Positions 16,932 through 26,369 of a stretch of DNA of 64,000 bases are shown here, piece by piece. Position numbers and translations under genes: made by a program. The notes beneath the pieces are model-generated. The model made no database searches. It saw nothing but the letters and a program-made list of their open reading frames with translations, and was not told the origin of the DNA. Every line of letters starts with the position of its first letter. Position 1 is the stretch's first letter. The DNA is from Lysinibacillus fusiformis (GTDB lineage Bacteria > Bacillota > Bacilli > Bacillales_A > Planococcaceae). Location of the stretch: NCBI RefSeq assembly GCF_016925635.1, contig NZ_CP070490.1, positions 2,486,001 to 2,550,000 on the forward strand, in the 5' to 3' direction.

Positions 16932-19424
16932 ATGGCAAGAAAACTAATAACGATTATTGTAGTCCTATTCATGCTTACACTTACAGTTAGTCCCATCAAT
17001 GGACAAGCTGCTGGTTTAGGCAATAAAGTCAGTGAAGTTAAAACAGAGGTTTCACCACAGGTAATACATTCACAGCAAAACTATACTTCAGGTTCTATAC
17101 GTCAGTTTGTAAATGTTTTAGATGTCAATTTAAATAATACATATACAAAACTAGAAATTGGTATGCCAAATCCTATTAATTCTTTAAAAACAACATCTGC
17201 TATGGCCAAGCAAAACACAGTTGATGGGCATCGCGTTGTTGGAGCGGTCAATGCCTCTTACTTTTTAGGAAATGGTATGCCTGCGAACTTGTTAGCAGAA
17301 AACAATGAAATTGTGAACTACGGTATTTTGGGAGATACATATGATAGCCCAACACAAAAACCAGTTGCATTTGGTTTATCGAAATCAGGGAAAGCGATAG
17401 CAGACTATTATTCTACGAATCTAACTTTCCAAGTGAATGGCAAAAGCTATCCTATTGATCTTATTAATAGTGAACGAGGAACAAATAAAAACGTTTTATA
17501 TACACCTGAAAAAAAATCAACAGGGACAAATACATGGGGTGTAGAACTCGTTGTGTCGGGTGCTAGCCAAGATACAAACACTTTGCATTTTGGTGATCAG
17601 TTCTCGGGCACAGTTTCTCATGTAACAGCCTATGGAGCAGAAGGTAACTCGTCTGTACCAGCAGATGGCTTTGTCATCTCTGTACAAAATAAAGAATTAG
17701 CCGCTGAATTAACTAGCATTACAGAAGGCACAAGCGTGGATGTCAGCTTATCAATCGATCAAAAATGGATGGATGCACAGTTCATTTTAGCTGCTGGACC
17801 AATGCTTGTACGTAACGGTAAAGTTGATATTTCAATGCCAACAAATTCAGGGTTTGCTTCCACACGTAGCCCACGTACAGCAGTAGCCATAGATGCTACA
17901 GGTACAAAGGTATCACTTGTGACAATTGATGGTCGCATAAGTGGTCATAGTAATGGTGTTAATTTATCGGATTTAGCTGCTCATTTAATTTCAGTGGGTG
18001 CTTCTTCGGCTATTAACCTAGATGGAGGCGGCTCTACAGCAATGGTGGTGCGTAATCAAGGAGGTTATTTCGCCAACCTAGTGAATAGACCGTCAGAGGG
18101 TAGTGAACGTCGTGTATCTGCCATTTTACAGGTAGTGAATACAGCGCCACCAGGGAAAGTAAAATCAATTACGTTAAGTAGTGTTGGTCAGGTAATGAAA
18201 GGATCTTCTGTAGATATGCAAGTTGCAAGTGCCTATGATCAATACTTGAATCCAATGACCATCAACCCAGCAAATATGAACTGGACAGTTGAAGGCAATA
18301 TCGGCAAAATGGACGGTGCAACCTTCACAGCAACACAAAAGGGTGAAGGGAAAATTATTGGCGAGTATGAAGGAATTCGTACGTCTACAGCTGTGAAAGT
18401 AGTAGATCTAGCAGAAAAACCTATTGTACTAGATAGCTTTGATAATACTTCTTCTTGGACAACAGAAACAGCGAAAGCCAATGCTTCGTTAGCAAGCTCT
18501 AAAGAATATAATAGACAGGGAGCTGCTAGCTTACAATTAAACTATGATTTCACAACAGCAGGCACAGGTACAAAAGCAGCCTATATGGTTGCGAAAACAC
18601 CAATTGCTATTTCAGGGCAGCCTAAAAATATCGGTCTTTGGGTATTTGGCGATGCTGGTAAGCATTGGCTAAGAGGCGTTGTCATTGATGGCGCTGGAGC
18701 TAAGCATACAATTGATTTTACAAGCCAGGGTGGTTTAGACTGGAGTGGCTGGAAATACGTGACGGCAGATATTCCAAGTGATCTACCACAGCCACTAAAA
18801 TTCGAGCGTTTGTATGTTGCTCAGCCAACAGCATCTCTTCAGAAGAAAGGTCAGCTGTATTTCGATCAATTACAAGCCGTTTATAAAGATAATCATGAGG
18901 AATTAGTTTATACAGATGTAACAAAAGGACATTGGGCATTTTCCGAAATCCAAAGTCTATACGATAAATCTCTTATTAAAGGATACTCAAATGGAACGTT
19001 CAAACCAGAGGCATCCATTACACGTGCAGAGGCAGCTACGATCATTGCCAGAGCTCTAAATCTAACTACAACGAAGGATTCGAGCTTTAAAGATGTGAGT
19101 AAGAGCCATTACGCATACAGTGCTATAGCCGCAGTTGAGCAGGCTGGCATTATTAAAGGGCAAGAGGCAGGGAAGTTTAATCCAAATGGACAGCTTTCAC
19201 GTGCAGAAATGTCTGCCATTTTAACAAGAGCCTATAAATTAACAGGTACAAGCAAAGTAAGCTTCTCTGACGTTAAATCAACACATTGGGCATACAGCCA
19301 TATCCAAGCACTTGTGGCAAATGATTTAACTGGAGGCTTCCCAGATAACACATTTAGACCAGACGCACAAATTACACGTGCACAATTCGCAAGCTTCTTA
19401 AATAGATGCTTATCATTAAAATAA
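16932..19424 (+). CDS. SLH-anchored phosphodiester glycosidase (NAGPA-domain) protein
   Basis: This 830-residue protein starts at an ATG behind GGAG; residues 1-27 are a signal peptide (ending GQAAG). Residues about 100-395 form a phosphodiester glycosidase domain (NAGPA/DUF2233 family). Markers are VVGAVNASYFLGNGMPANLL, FILAAGPMLVRNGK, SPRTAVAIDATG and SSAINLDGGGSTAMVV. In this family the enzyme uncovers GlcNAc-1-phosphodiesters; the bacterial substrate is usually unknown and could be a wall polymer. A beta-rich Ig-like domain (about 405-490) and a jelly-roll, carbohydrate-binding-like domain (about 495-650, LDSFDNTSSWTTE start) follow. Three SLH domains close the protein (VTKGHWAFSEIQSLYDKSLI, VSKSHYAYSAIAAV, VKSTHWAYSHIQAL, with ITRAEAA/LSRAEMS/ITRAQFA). 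The SLH domains should hold it to pyruvylated secondary wall polymer. Confidence 0.88.
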   Translation: MARKLITIIVVLFMLTLTVSPINGQAAGLGNKVSEVKTEVSPQVIHSQQNYTSGSIRQFVNVLDVNLNNTYTKLEIGMPNPINSLKTTSAMAKQNTVDGHRVVGAVNASYFLGNGMPANLLAENNEIVNYGILGDTYDSPTQKPVAFGLSKSGKAIADYYSTNLTFQVNGKSYPIDLINSERGTNKNVLYTPEKKSTGTNTWGVELVVSGASQDTNTLHFGDQFSGTVSHVTAYGAEGNSSVPADGFVISVQNKELAAELTSITEGTSVDVSLSIDQKWMDAQFILAAGPMLVRNGKVDISMPTNSGFASTRSPRTAVAIDATGTKVSLVTIDGRISGHSNGVNLSDLAAHLISVGASSAINLDGGGSTAMVVRNQGGYFANLVNRPSEGSERRVSAILQVVNTAPPGKVKSITLSSVGQVMKGSSVDMQVASAYDQYLNPMTINPANMNWTVEGNIGKMDGATFTATQKGEGKIIGEYEGIRTSTAVKVVDLAEKPIVLDSFDNTSSWTTETAKANASLASSKEYNRQGAASLQLNYDFTTAGTGTKAAYMVAKTPIAISGQPKNIGLWVFGDAGKHWLRGVVIDGAGAKHTIDFTSQGGLDWSGWKYVTADIPSDLPQPLKFERLYVAQPTASLQKKGQLYFDQLQAVYKDNHEELVYTDVTKGHWAFSEIQSLYDKSLIKGYSNGTFKPEASITRAEAATIIARALNLTTTKDSSFKDVSKSHYAYSAIAAVEQAGIIKGQEAGKFNPNGQLSRAEMSAILTRAYKLTGTSKVSFSDVKSTHWAYSHIQALVANDLTGGFPDNTFRPDAQITRAQFASFLNRCLSLK

Positions 19425-19432
19425 AGAAGACA

Positions 19433-19463
19433 AATCCTCTGTAACAGCTACAGAGGATTCTTT
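19433..19463 (+). terminator. Rho-independent terminator
   Basis: AATCCTCTGTA pairs perfectly with TACAGAGGATT around a 5-nt loop, followed by CTTT. Confidence 0.85.
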
Positions 19464-19509
19464 ATGTTGTCTTGAAAAACAAAACGATTAACAGAATTTA
19501 TGTGAAAGG

Positions 19510-19826
19510 TGAAGTGGATATCCGTTGCTTGCTTACCTGTGAGTTAGCGCAAAGCACTCTAACCCACAAAATGTTAACTTTTTAGAAAGGCTTTCACTAA
19601 TCATATTATTGAGGAGTGCTGTCACTCATCACTTCTCCGCATTTTTCACTACTGTTAGTATGAAAGAAAATGAAAAGATACATTTTCAGAGTGGTTGATT
19701 GGAGTGGAGCCAGCGTCACTCCTTGGGGATTTAGCGTCACAGAGGAGACCCTGGAGCGAACGGAAGTGAGTGAAGCGGCTCATCGAACGCCCCCTGGAAA
19801 GGACGATGGCGCAACGGAAATCAACC
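19510..19826 (+). repeat. Dispersed structured repeat, copy 1
   Basis: This stretch matches 30832-31192 in the same orientation. The core at about 19693-19803 is the best conserved (GATTGGAG.GGAGCCAGCGTC, GCAGAGGAGACCCTGGAGCG or its variant, AACGGAAGTGAGTGAAGCGG, CCCCCTGGAAAGGAC). The outer part shares CCCACAAAATGTTAACTTTT and ACTGTTAGTATGAAA. It is more GC-rich than its surroundings and has many short inverted segments, as in the dispersed Bacillaceae repeats with a GGAGAC...GGAAATCAACC form that I know from other genomes. Frames through it on either strand are not genes. Confidence 0.75.
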
Positions 19827-19874
19827 CATCGCTTGTTTTGCAAAATAATTTTTAGTGTCAATTTCTTTTGTAAC

Positions 19875-19915
19875 AAAAAATCCGCCTAGTCCATAAAAGG
19901 ACGAAGCGGATTTTT
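19875..19915 (-). terminator. Terminator of the YknX-like gene
   Basis: AAAAAATCCGC pairs with GCGGATTTTT, with inner pairing of TAGTCC and GGACGA. It can act in both directions. Confidence 0.88.
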
Positions 19916-19918
19916 CAA

Positions 19919-21178
19919 TTAGAAAACGATATATTTCACATATTGCTTCCAAGTTAGTTCTTTAAAATGGCTCCATTGTATTTTCTCAACAGGCAATGTT
20001 CTGAAGGTATAGGATTCGATATTACGTTTTTCATTAGTGAGCATTGGCGTCCCTTCATCAACATAATCCATAAAAATAGCTGACTTAGCCGTATTGAATT
20101 GCACATTGACATCAATTAGTTGGATTTTGCCGTCCTGATTGATGATATACAGCTTTTTGTTCCCTTTTTTAGCTGTGACTAGCCACGATTTATCGACTTT
20201 ATAAGAATCAAAAGCTTCATTGACAATAATAGAGGCTTTACCAGTTGTGGAAAATGGGATGTCCTCTAGTGGTGCATCTTGCTGCAACGTTACTTCATAA
20301 TTTGTTGGTTGCGGCAAGGTTGCTGTTTTGGCTAGCTCATTTGCCCAAACTGTCTGATCGTCAGTAGCAATCGTTTGTTTTTCTAATACCACGCCAGATA
20401 GTTCATCTTTGACATGTTTCACTTTAAAATCAACAGTTTGTCCTTCCTGCACCTTTTGCCATTCTTTTTCCGATAAATAGGCATACATTGCTTTTTCATT
20501 GGAGTAGATTTCAAAAGTTAGCGCACCAGCTTCTTCCTTAATCGCTGACACAATACCATCTATAGGGCTCACAATACCTTGACGAGATTGTATTTGTGTT
20601 ATTTGGGCTTCAAGTAGCGCAATTTGACGATTCGTTTCAGCGATATGTCGATTTAACAGCGCAACTGCTGTCGATGCTGAATTTTGTTGAGCTAGCTCTA
20701 ATTTTAGCGTTACGGATAGCTTGTCATTGATTTGATCCGTATTAATAGAGCTTTTTGGGTTAGAGCTGTCTCCGTACTCATCCTCAATTTGATCAAGTGC
20801 ATCCTGTAAATCGTGTAATTCTGTTTCATAGGCCGTACGTTCAGATTCGAGTTTAGTTAACTCCTCATCCACCTCATCCGTTTTATAGGTAGCAAGTACA
20901 TCATTCATCATCACTTCTTGGCCACGCTTTACATTCACAGCCGATAAGTTAGTGGCATCAGCAGTAATCGTGTATGTTTCAGCAGGTGCTACAATGGTTT
21001 CTTTATGAACCTGCTCTGTATTCGTGCCGACATACGCTTTTTGAAACTCATCGATAAAGTAGGATCGTGTCACACTGCTATTATCTTTAAAGACAAAATA
21101 TGCATTTATACCGATTACTAGCATTGCTAACACGATGGTCATCGTTGTCCATAGTCTTGTTTTGATAAATGCCATCAT
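19919..21178 (-). CDS. Membrane-anchored HlyD/YknX-like periplasmic-adaptor-type protein
   Basis: This 419-residue protein has one N-terminal membrane anchor (residues about 10-30, LWTTMTIVLAMLVIGINAYFVF). A split barrel-sandwich (lipoyl-like) domain follows (TIVAPAETYTI, NVKRGQEVMMNDVLATYKTD ... GIVSPIDGIVSAIKEEAGAL) with a coiled-coil hairpin between its halves (residues about 100-200), then beta-barrel regions. This is the layout of membrane fusion proteins such as B. subtilis YknX. The start overlaps the stop of the upstream membrane gene (ATGA), so they are translationally coupled. In B. subtilis yknWXYZ the ABC ATPase and permease follow; here neither is present, so the partner transporter must lie elsewhere or the pair acts alone. 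Confidence 0.75.
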   Translation of the reverse strand: MMAFIKTRLWTTMTIVLAMLVIGINAYFVFKDNSSVTRSYFIDEFQKAYVGTNTEQVHKETIVAPAETYTITADATNLSAVNVKRGQEVMMNDVLATYKTDEVDEELTKLESERTAYETELHDLQDALDQIEDEYGDSSNPKSSINTDQINDKLSVTLKLELAQQNSASTAVALLNRHIAETNRQIALLEAQITQIQSRQGIVSPIDGIVSAIKEEAGALTFEIYSNEKAMYAYLSEKEWQKVQEGQTVDFKVKHVKDELSGVVLEKQTIATDDQTVWANELAKTATLPQPTNYEVTLQQDAPLEDIPFSTTGKASIIVNEAFDSYKVDKSWLVTAKKGNKKLYIINQDGKIQLIDVNVQFNTAKSAIFMDYVDEGTPMLTNEKRNIESYTFRTLPVEKIQWSHFKELTWKQYVKYIVF

Positions 21179-21852
21179 CCTAACCCCCTAGCAATCCATT
21201 CTTTAATTGGTAGCACACTGATCAAGCCAACAAATAGAGCCATAAATAGCTGTACACCAATCAATTTGACTACTAACATTTTTCTACTAGCTTCTTCCTC
21301 CCATTTTGATAGGAAGAGATACTGTACAATAATGATTAAAACCGTTGTTACCGTCAACTGATTGATCGTAAATAATACGAAATCTGTTTCAATCACCTGT
21401 AAGGCAGCAGGAGCTAAGGAGAAGAAAGAAAACATGGTTGTATAGCCTACTGCATAGAAAACAGCAAAGAGGATTGCTTTTTCAATTAGTAGAAAGGCCA
21501 CAACATAAAGCTGGACTCTTTTTATCCAAGTATAAGGAATGTCCGTTAATAGATGTAATAGATAGGTAACACCATAATAGTGGAAGCAAAAATAGACGAT
21601 TGCCCATATAACGGCACCAAGCATCGAAAGTATACGTGCTACATAGTATTCATTTTGTAAATCCATTGCGAATAAGGAAGTTAAATTCTCTGTCCCCATG
21701 CCCCAATATTCGCGAGCAGCAAACAACAGGATGAAAAGAATGAACACCGTTAGTACTCGTTTTTTATATCCGATGACCTCGCCTTTCTCTACGATGCTAG
21801 TAAAGTAGGTAGGATTTTTTAAACTATGCCAGAACTTATAATGGTAAAACAT
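21175..21852 (-). CDS. Yip1-type polytopic membrane protein (YknW-like)
   Basis: This 225-residue protein has about five hydrophobic segments (LTVFILFILLFAAREYW, ILSMLGAVIWAIVYFCFHYY, LYVVAFLLIEKAILFAVFYA, TVTTVLIIIVQYLFL, LIGVQLFMALFVGLISVLPI). The start F.HYKFWHSLKNPTYFTSIVEK is of a kind seen in Yip1-family proteins of Firmicutes. AAAGGAC precedes the ATG. B. subtilis YknW has a similar length and also lies directly upstream of an adaptor gene (yknX), where the complex protects against the SdpC toxin. That role here is inference. Confidence 0.7.
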   Translation of the reverse strand: MFYHYKFWHSLKNPTYFTSIVEKGEVIGYKKRVLTVFILFILLFAAREYWGMGTENLTSLFAMDLQNEYYVARILSMLGAVIWAIVYFCFHYYGVTYLLHLLTDIPYTWIKRVQLYVVAFLLIEKAILFAVFYAVGYTTMFSFFSLAPAALQVIETDFVLFTINQLTVTTVLIIIVQYLFLSKWEEEASRKMLVVKLIGVQLFMALFVGLISVLPIKEWIARGLG

Positions 21853-22206
21853 TAAACAGCGTCCTTTCTTCCAAAATAGGATATCAAAGTTGTAGTATAC
21901 ACCTTGTAAAGATATTATGACATATGAAAATAGCTGTTTTTTTCCAATAAATTCATTGAAAAAACGCTTTCTCTCATTATATGTCGATTGGTGAAAATCT
22001 CATAACACCATTGTATAGTATAATTGAAATAACTTCCTGTTTTTCTAGCTAGTAATTTTGAAAAGTTACTTTTGATATGTCTGATTTTGTAAATGTATTA
22101 GAATGGCTTGAAATCAAGCATTTTACACCGATACTAAAGTCATAATTTCTAAATGAAAATGAACACAATCATTTTCCTATACATAAACGATGAAAGGGTG
22201 GTTCGA
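21853..22206. other. Divergent intergenic region with possible SigD-type promoter
   Basis: No gene is seen. At 22109-22135 TGAA, 15 bp and CCGATACT resembles the SigD (flagellar/autolysin) consensus TAAA-N15-GCCGATAT and points at the 1320-residue protein gene. The match is imperfect. The promoter of the minus-strand pair must also lie here. Confidence 0.4.
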
Positions 22207-25200
22207 TTGAATCGAAAATTGACGGCAGGAGTCATAACAGGTCTTTTATTAGCACCTACGACTATAGCCAATGCACAGGAAAATGATGCACAATCCCGCG
22301 TTACAACACATACGGAGCAAGTTGTCTATACGAACGAGGTAGCGGCTGCAACGACAAGAGATCAGCTTATTGCACAATTTGGTAAGCTGTCGGAGAACTC
22401 AGGGCCTGATGACATGGTCATTGCAAAAGGAGATCTTCAAGTTCTAAGTGCTGCAGGTTTTAATGAACACGAAATTGAATTTATTCAAGCAAAGTATACC
22501 TATGTTGAGGAGCAACGTAGCCTATTAAGTGAGCTACAAACAATAGGGAAAGAAATGTTGGGAATCTCGTTTACAAGTAAAACATTTATTGCAGAGGTTG
22601 AAGCTTTAGAAACGAAATATACTAACTTTTTAAATGTTGGCAAGGATGCTCAAAAAGCGTATGTAACTGTTCAAGAGGAATTTGAAACAGCTGTCAATAA
22701 GGCACTTGTTAACGATGCAAAAGATATTGCCAATACAATTCGTGGCACATCTTTACAGTATGGCTATACTGATGCTGAACGCAATGCCTACTTTAAAGGC
22801 AAGGGAGTAGATATCTACAGACTTAATAAATTCATTAGTGATGCAGCTACAGCGAAATTAGCTACAGATGAATTAGATAAATTAAATTTACTAGATGCTA
22901 CTGCAATAAAAAGTTTTACGACTACTTATAATGCACTTACAGCAGATCAAAAGAAAATAGTCGAAGCCTATAACCCCAAAAACGAAGCAGTAACACCTTT
23001 TAAAAAGTATAAGGATGTTTTAACAGGTCTGTCAGCAGTGGATAAAGTCTCTTTAAGTATCGATCAGCTAAAGGCAAAGCAACCTTCAGACTTTTCCTCA
23101 GCAACAAGTTTTATAAGTGCCGTAGCAGCTATTGAAAAATCATATAATAGCCTAAACAATGCTCAAAAGAATTTAGTTTCAAACTATGATGATTTAAAAC
23201 CATTTATACAAGCAGCAGATGTTTCTAAGCAAATCTCATCTCTAAGAGTTTCAAGTGAAAAGACTTATCGTGATTCAGTTTCATCATTAAAGACAATCTA
23301 CGATAATTTAGATAAAATTAAATTATATGTAAAAAACAGTGTAGATTTAGAAACAGCGAGTGAGAATATTGATTCTGCAGTATTCATTGAAGGATTGATT
23401 GAGAAAATTAAGGATGCTACTAATAAAGTTGAAGCAATTAAAACAGCACGAAAAGCTTATGATGTCCCTTCATCACAGTCTGGAGCAACTATCAACGTAG
23501 CAAATGTCAAAAAAATAGTCAATAATTTAGCAGAGTTAACAACGTGGGAGAAAAATTTAAGTGCGGCATTAAAGGTAGATAAGTTAATCGATAGCTTAGA
23601 TCCAGCCGCAAAAACATTTGAAAGTAAAACCCTATCTGCTTGGACTGCCTACGACAAGTTGAATGCCAATGATAAAGATTTGGTTCAGGGTTCTGAAAAG
23701 ATAAAGTTATTTGTACAATACGCTAATGTATCAAAAGCAATCAATACATTAAAGCCTTCAGCTGATTACAGCACACAGCTTGCCGAATTAAAAAACCAAG
23801 TAGATCAATTAGATGCACAAGGTAGCGGCTATGAAGAAGCTCTTAATAATTTGAAAACAAAGTTAACAGAAGAATTAAAGGCTTTGACAGATGAAGAAAC
23901 AACTGTAGAACAGGTTAAAGAGAAAATTACGAATCTTGGTGCGTCCACGAATGTGGCAATTGAAGAAATACTGGCTGCACGCTCAGCTTACAATGCATTA
24001 TCAACGACAGCTAAAAAGCGAGTAACGAATATTAAAGTGTTAACAGATTTAGAGAAATCCTATAAATCAGTCGTTAATGTTATCTCTCTCTTTGAAAAAC
24101 TAGATTCCAATTCAAAAAGCTATATTTCTAAAGCAAAATCAGCTTATACGGCTTATGCGAAGCTAGATGATAAGAATAAGACATTTGTACAAAATTATAA
24201 AGATTTAAAAGATGTTATTCCTGCAATTGACGTAATGGTGCAAATTAGTGCATTAAATACATCTAAAAAAACGTATAAAGATGATGTGGCAAAAGCAGAT
24301 GAAGCGTTTAATAAATTGGGTGAATCTCTTAAGGTAAAGGTAGTAAACAGCGAGGACCTAACAAAAGCACAGGGCTATATCAATACGGCCAAGGCATTTG
24401 ATGACCGTATTATAGCATTAGCAAATGAAGGACCTGATACATTTGTCAAAAAGGTAGCCGATCTGACAGCTGAATATAAAGCAATGGATAAAAACGCACA
24501 AAAGCTAGTGGAGCAAGCTAAAATGTTAAGCTCCTACGAGAAGGATAACAAAGCGGTAATCAAGGTTATTCAAATGATTGATGCCTTAAATCCAACAAAT
24601 AAGGATTATACAAAAAAGGTTCTTGATGCTCGTAAAGCCTATAATGCGCTTGATCAAGTTTCCCAAAAACGTGTAACAAACTATGCTAATCTCACTGCTG
24701 TTGAGGATGTTGCTTCCTTAATTGGTCTTATTGCTTCATTAAAGCCTACTAGTAAAACATTCTATCAAGATATGAAAACAGCGCGTGAGCTTTATGATGC
24801 CTTGCCAGAACAGAAGCAGCAAGCGATAGTAAACTATGATGCACTGGTAGCAGCAGAAAATGAGCAGGGCCTAGCACAGAGCGTGGTTGAGCTTATAAAC
24901 TTAACAGAAGTGCAGGATGCCGACTATTTAACGAAGCTAATGAATGCCCGTGTAGCATATGATAAGTTGTCATCTAACCAAAAGAAATTAGTGACGAATA
25001 TTAAAGATCTAACAACACGTGAGAAAGCGGTTAAACCAATTTTAAGTGTGATGGTTCAAATTAATGAGTTAGATCCAGAATCAAAAAGCTTTGTTAGTAA
25101 GGTAAGCTCAGCACGTAAAGCTTATGATAAACTATCGAAAGATCAAAAAAAATATATCGACAATATTGATATTCTCTTGAAATTTGAGCCTATCTCCAAT

Positions 25201-26169
25201 GTGATGGAATTGATTAGTAAACTAAAGTCTTCAAGTAACACCTTCCTTCAAGATACGTCACGAGCACGCTCACTTTACGATGCACTATCTGACGATATGA
25301 AGCAATATGTAACAAACTACTACTTATTGCAAGCAGCGGAGTCTAGTATTTTAGGTGCTGGTAATGTCATGCAAATGATTGATGGTTTACCATCTGTTGA
25401 TCCAAAGCAATATGTAAAACGCATTCAAGAAATCCGTGCTGCTTACAATGCTTTACCAAAGGATCAGCAACGAGCTGTTCAAAATTATCAAGTGCTACAA
25501 GATCAAGAAAAGCTAATAAAGCCTGTAATAAGTATTGTAGAAGATATAGATCGATTGCTAACGGCAAAAGATATGAATAGTCAATACCAAAAGATTTTAA
25601 AAGCTTATGATAAACTCAATGCTGATCAACGACGCTATGTTTATAACGACCAACTATTGCTTTCACTAGATAGTGTTATAAAGGTTTATAATAATATTGC
25701 TAAATTGAATCCAAAGGATAAATATTACTTTGGCATGGTGGAAGCGGCGCGTAAAGAGTATGATAGTTTGAATACGACAGATAAACAGCGTATCTCCAAC
25801 TATTCTATTTTACTCGAAGCAGAGAAAAGTTTAGCTGATGTGAAGAAGGTTGTAGAGATCATAGCGGGACTTTCTCCAAGTTCTTCGACATATATTGAAG
25901 ATGTGGCGAATGCCGTTGCAGCATATAAGGCATTGGACTCTAAAATTAAAGGACAAGTCATTAATGAGGATGTCTTAAAGCAGGCTGAAAAAGATGTGGC
26001 TGCCGTTCTCAAAGTTGTTCAAGCTATCGGAAACATTGATCCAGACAGCTCATCATTTGAGAAAAAGGTGCTAGCTGCTCAAAAAGATTATAGTAATTTG
26101 TCGATTGAGCAACAGGGCTTAGTGTATAATTACCGCATTCTAGAAGACTATCTTAAAATGATTCAATAG
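22207..26169 (+). CDS. Giant exported helical-repeat protein, 1320 residues
   Basis: The start is taken as TTG at 22207, behind GAAAGGGTGG, which places the signal peptide (LNRKLTAGVITGLLLAP, ending ANA) at the N-terminus; the longer frame from 22153 adds an untypical leader. From about residue 215 to the end the protein is made of roughly twenty imperfect units of about 51-55 residues. Each carries a pattern like ARxAYDxLSxxQKKxVxNxxxL followed by ExxxxxVxxxIxxL and SKxFxxKV, suggesting stacked helical hairpins in a rod. No SLH, LPXTG or catalytic motif is present, so attachment must be through the repeats or the N-terminal region (30-215). A structural or adhesive surface role is likely. 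A strong terminator follows. Confidence 0.8.
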   Translation: MNRKLTAGVITGLLLAPTTIANAQENDAQSRVTTHTEQVVYTNEVAAATTRDQLIAQFGKLSENSGPDDMVIAKGDLQVLSAAGFNEHEIEFIQAKYTYVEEQRSLLSELQTIGKEMLGISFTSKTFIAEVEALETKYTNFLNVGKDAQKAYVTVQEEFETAVNKALVNDAKDIANTIRGTSLQYGYTDAERNAYFKGKGVDIYRLNKFISDAATAKLATDELDKLNLLDATAIKSFTTTYNALTADQKKIVEAYNPKNEAVTPFKKYKDVLTGLSAVDKVSLSIDQLKAKQPSDFSSATSFISAVAAIEKSYNSLNNAQKNLVSNYDDLKPFIQAADVSKQISSLRVSSEKTYRDSVSSLKTIYDNLDKIKLYVKNSVDLETASENIDSAVFIEGLIEKIKDATNKVEAIKTARKAYDVPSSQSGATINVANVKKIVNNLAELTTWEKNLSAALKVDKLIDSLDPAAKTFESKTLSAWTAYDKLNANDKDLVQGSEKIKLFVQYANVSKAINTLKPSADYSTQLAELKNQVDQLDAQGSGYEEALNNLKTKLTEELKALTDEETTVEQVKEKITNLGASTNVAIEEILAARSAYNALSTTAKKRVTNIKVLTDLEKSYKSVVNVISLFEKLDSNSKSYISKAKSAYTAYAKLDDKNKTFVQNYKDLKDVIPAIDVMVQISALNTSKKTYKDDVAKADEAFNKLGESLKVKVVNSEDLTKAQGYINTAKAFDDRIIALANEGPDTFVKKVADLTAEYKAMDKNAQKLVEQAKMLSSYEKDNKAVIKVIQMIDALNPTNKDYTKKVLDARKAYNALDQVSQKRVTNYANLTAVEDVASLIGLIASLKPTSKTFYQDMKTARELYDALPEQKQQAIVNYDALVAAENEQGLAQSVVELINLTEVQDADYLTKLMNARVAYDKLSSNQKKLVTNIKDLTTREKAVKPILSVMVQINELDPESKSFVSKVSSARKAYDKLSKDQKKYIDNIDILLKFEPISNVMELISKLKSSSNTFLQDTSRARSLYDALSDDMKQYVTNYYLLQAAESSILGAGNVMQMIDGLPSVDPKQYVKRIQEIRAAYNALPKDQQRAVQNYQVLQDQEKLIKPVISIVEDIDRLLTAKDMNSQYQKILKAYDKLNADQRRYVYNDQLLLSLDSVIKVYNNIAKLNPKDKYYFGMVEAARKEYDSLNTTDKQRISNYSILLEAEKSLADVKKVVEIIAGLSPSSSTYIEDVANAVAAYKALDSKIKGQVINEDVLKQAEKDVAAVLKVVQAIGNIDPDSSSFEKKVLAAQKDYSNLSIEQQGLVYNYRILEDYLKMIQ

Positions 26170-26175
26170 TATGAT

Positions 26176-26219
26176 AAAAAAGGAGTTTTCCCAATGATTA
26201 TTACGGGAAAACTCCTTTT
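26176..26219 (+). terminator. Rho-independent terminator
   Basis: AAAAAGGAGTTTTCCC pairs with GGGAAAACTCCTTTT. Confidence 0.92.
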
Positions 26220-26369
26220 ATAAGTAAGAAAAAGTGGACCTTAATATTATTTTCCAAAAAAGTGAAACTATATCATTTGAATTTCGTATCTTATAGTATA
26301 AATGGTCGCTTTGATTGGGAGGTACCATTTGATACATATTCATTTTGCCAACGTGAGGAGGTAGCCCTG

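Noticed and set aside
19655..19876. Minus-strand frame through dispersed repeat copy 1
   Set aside because: It parallels the frame at 31021-31245 only because both lie in the same repeat. There is no ribosome site, and the ends diverge completely outside the repeat.
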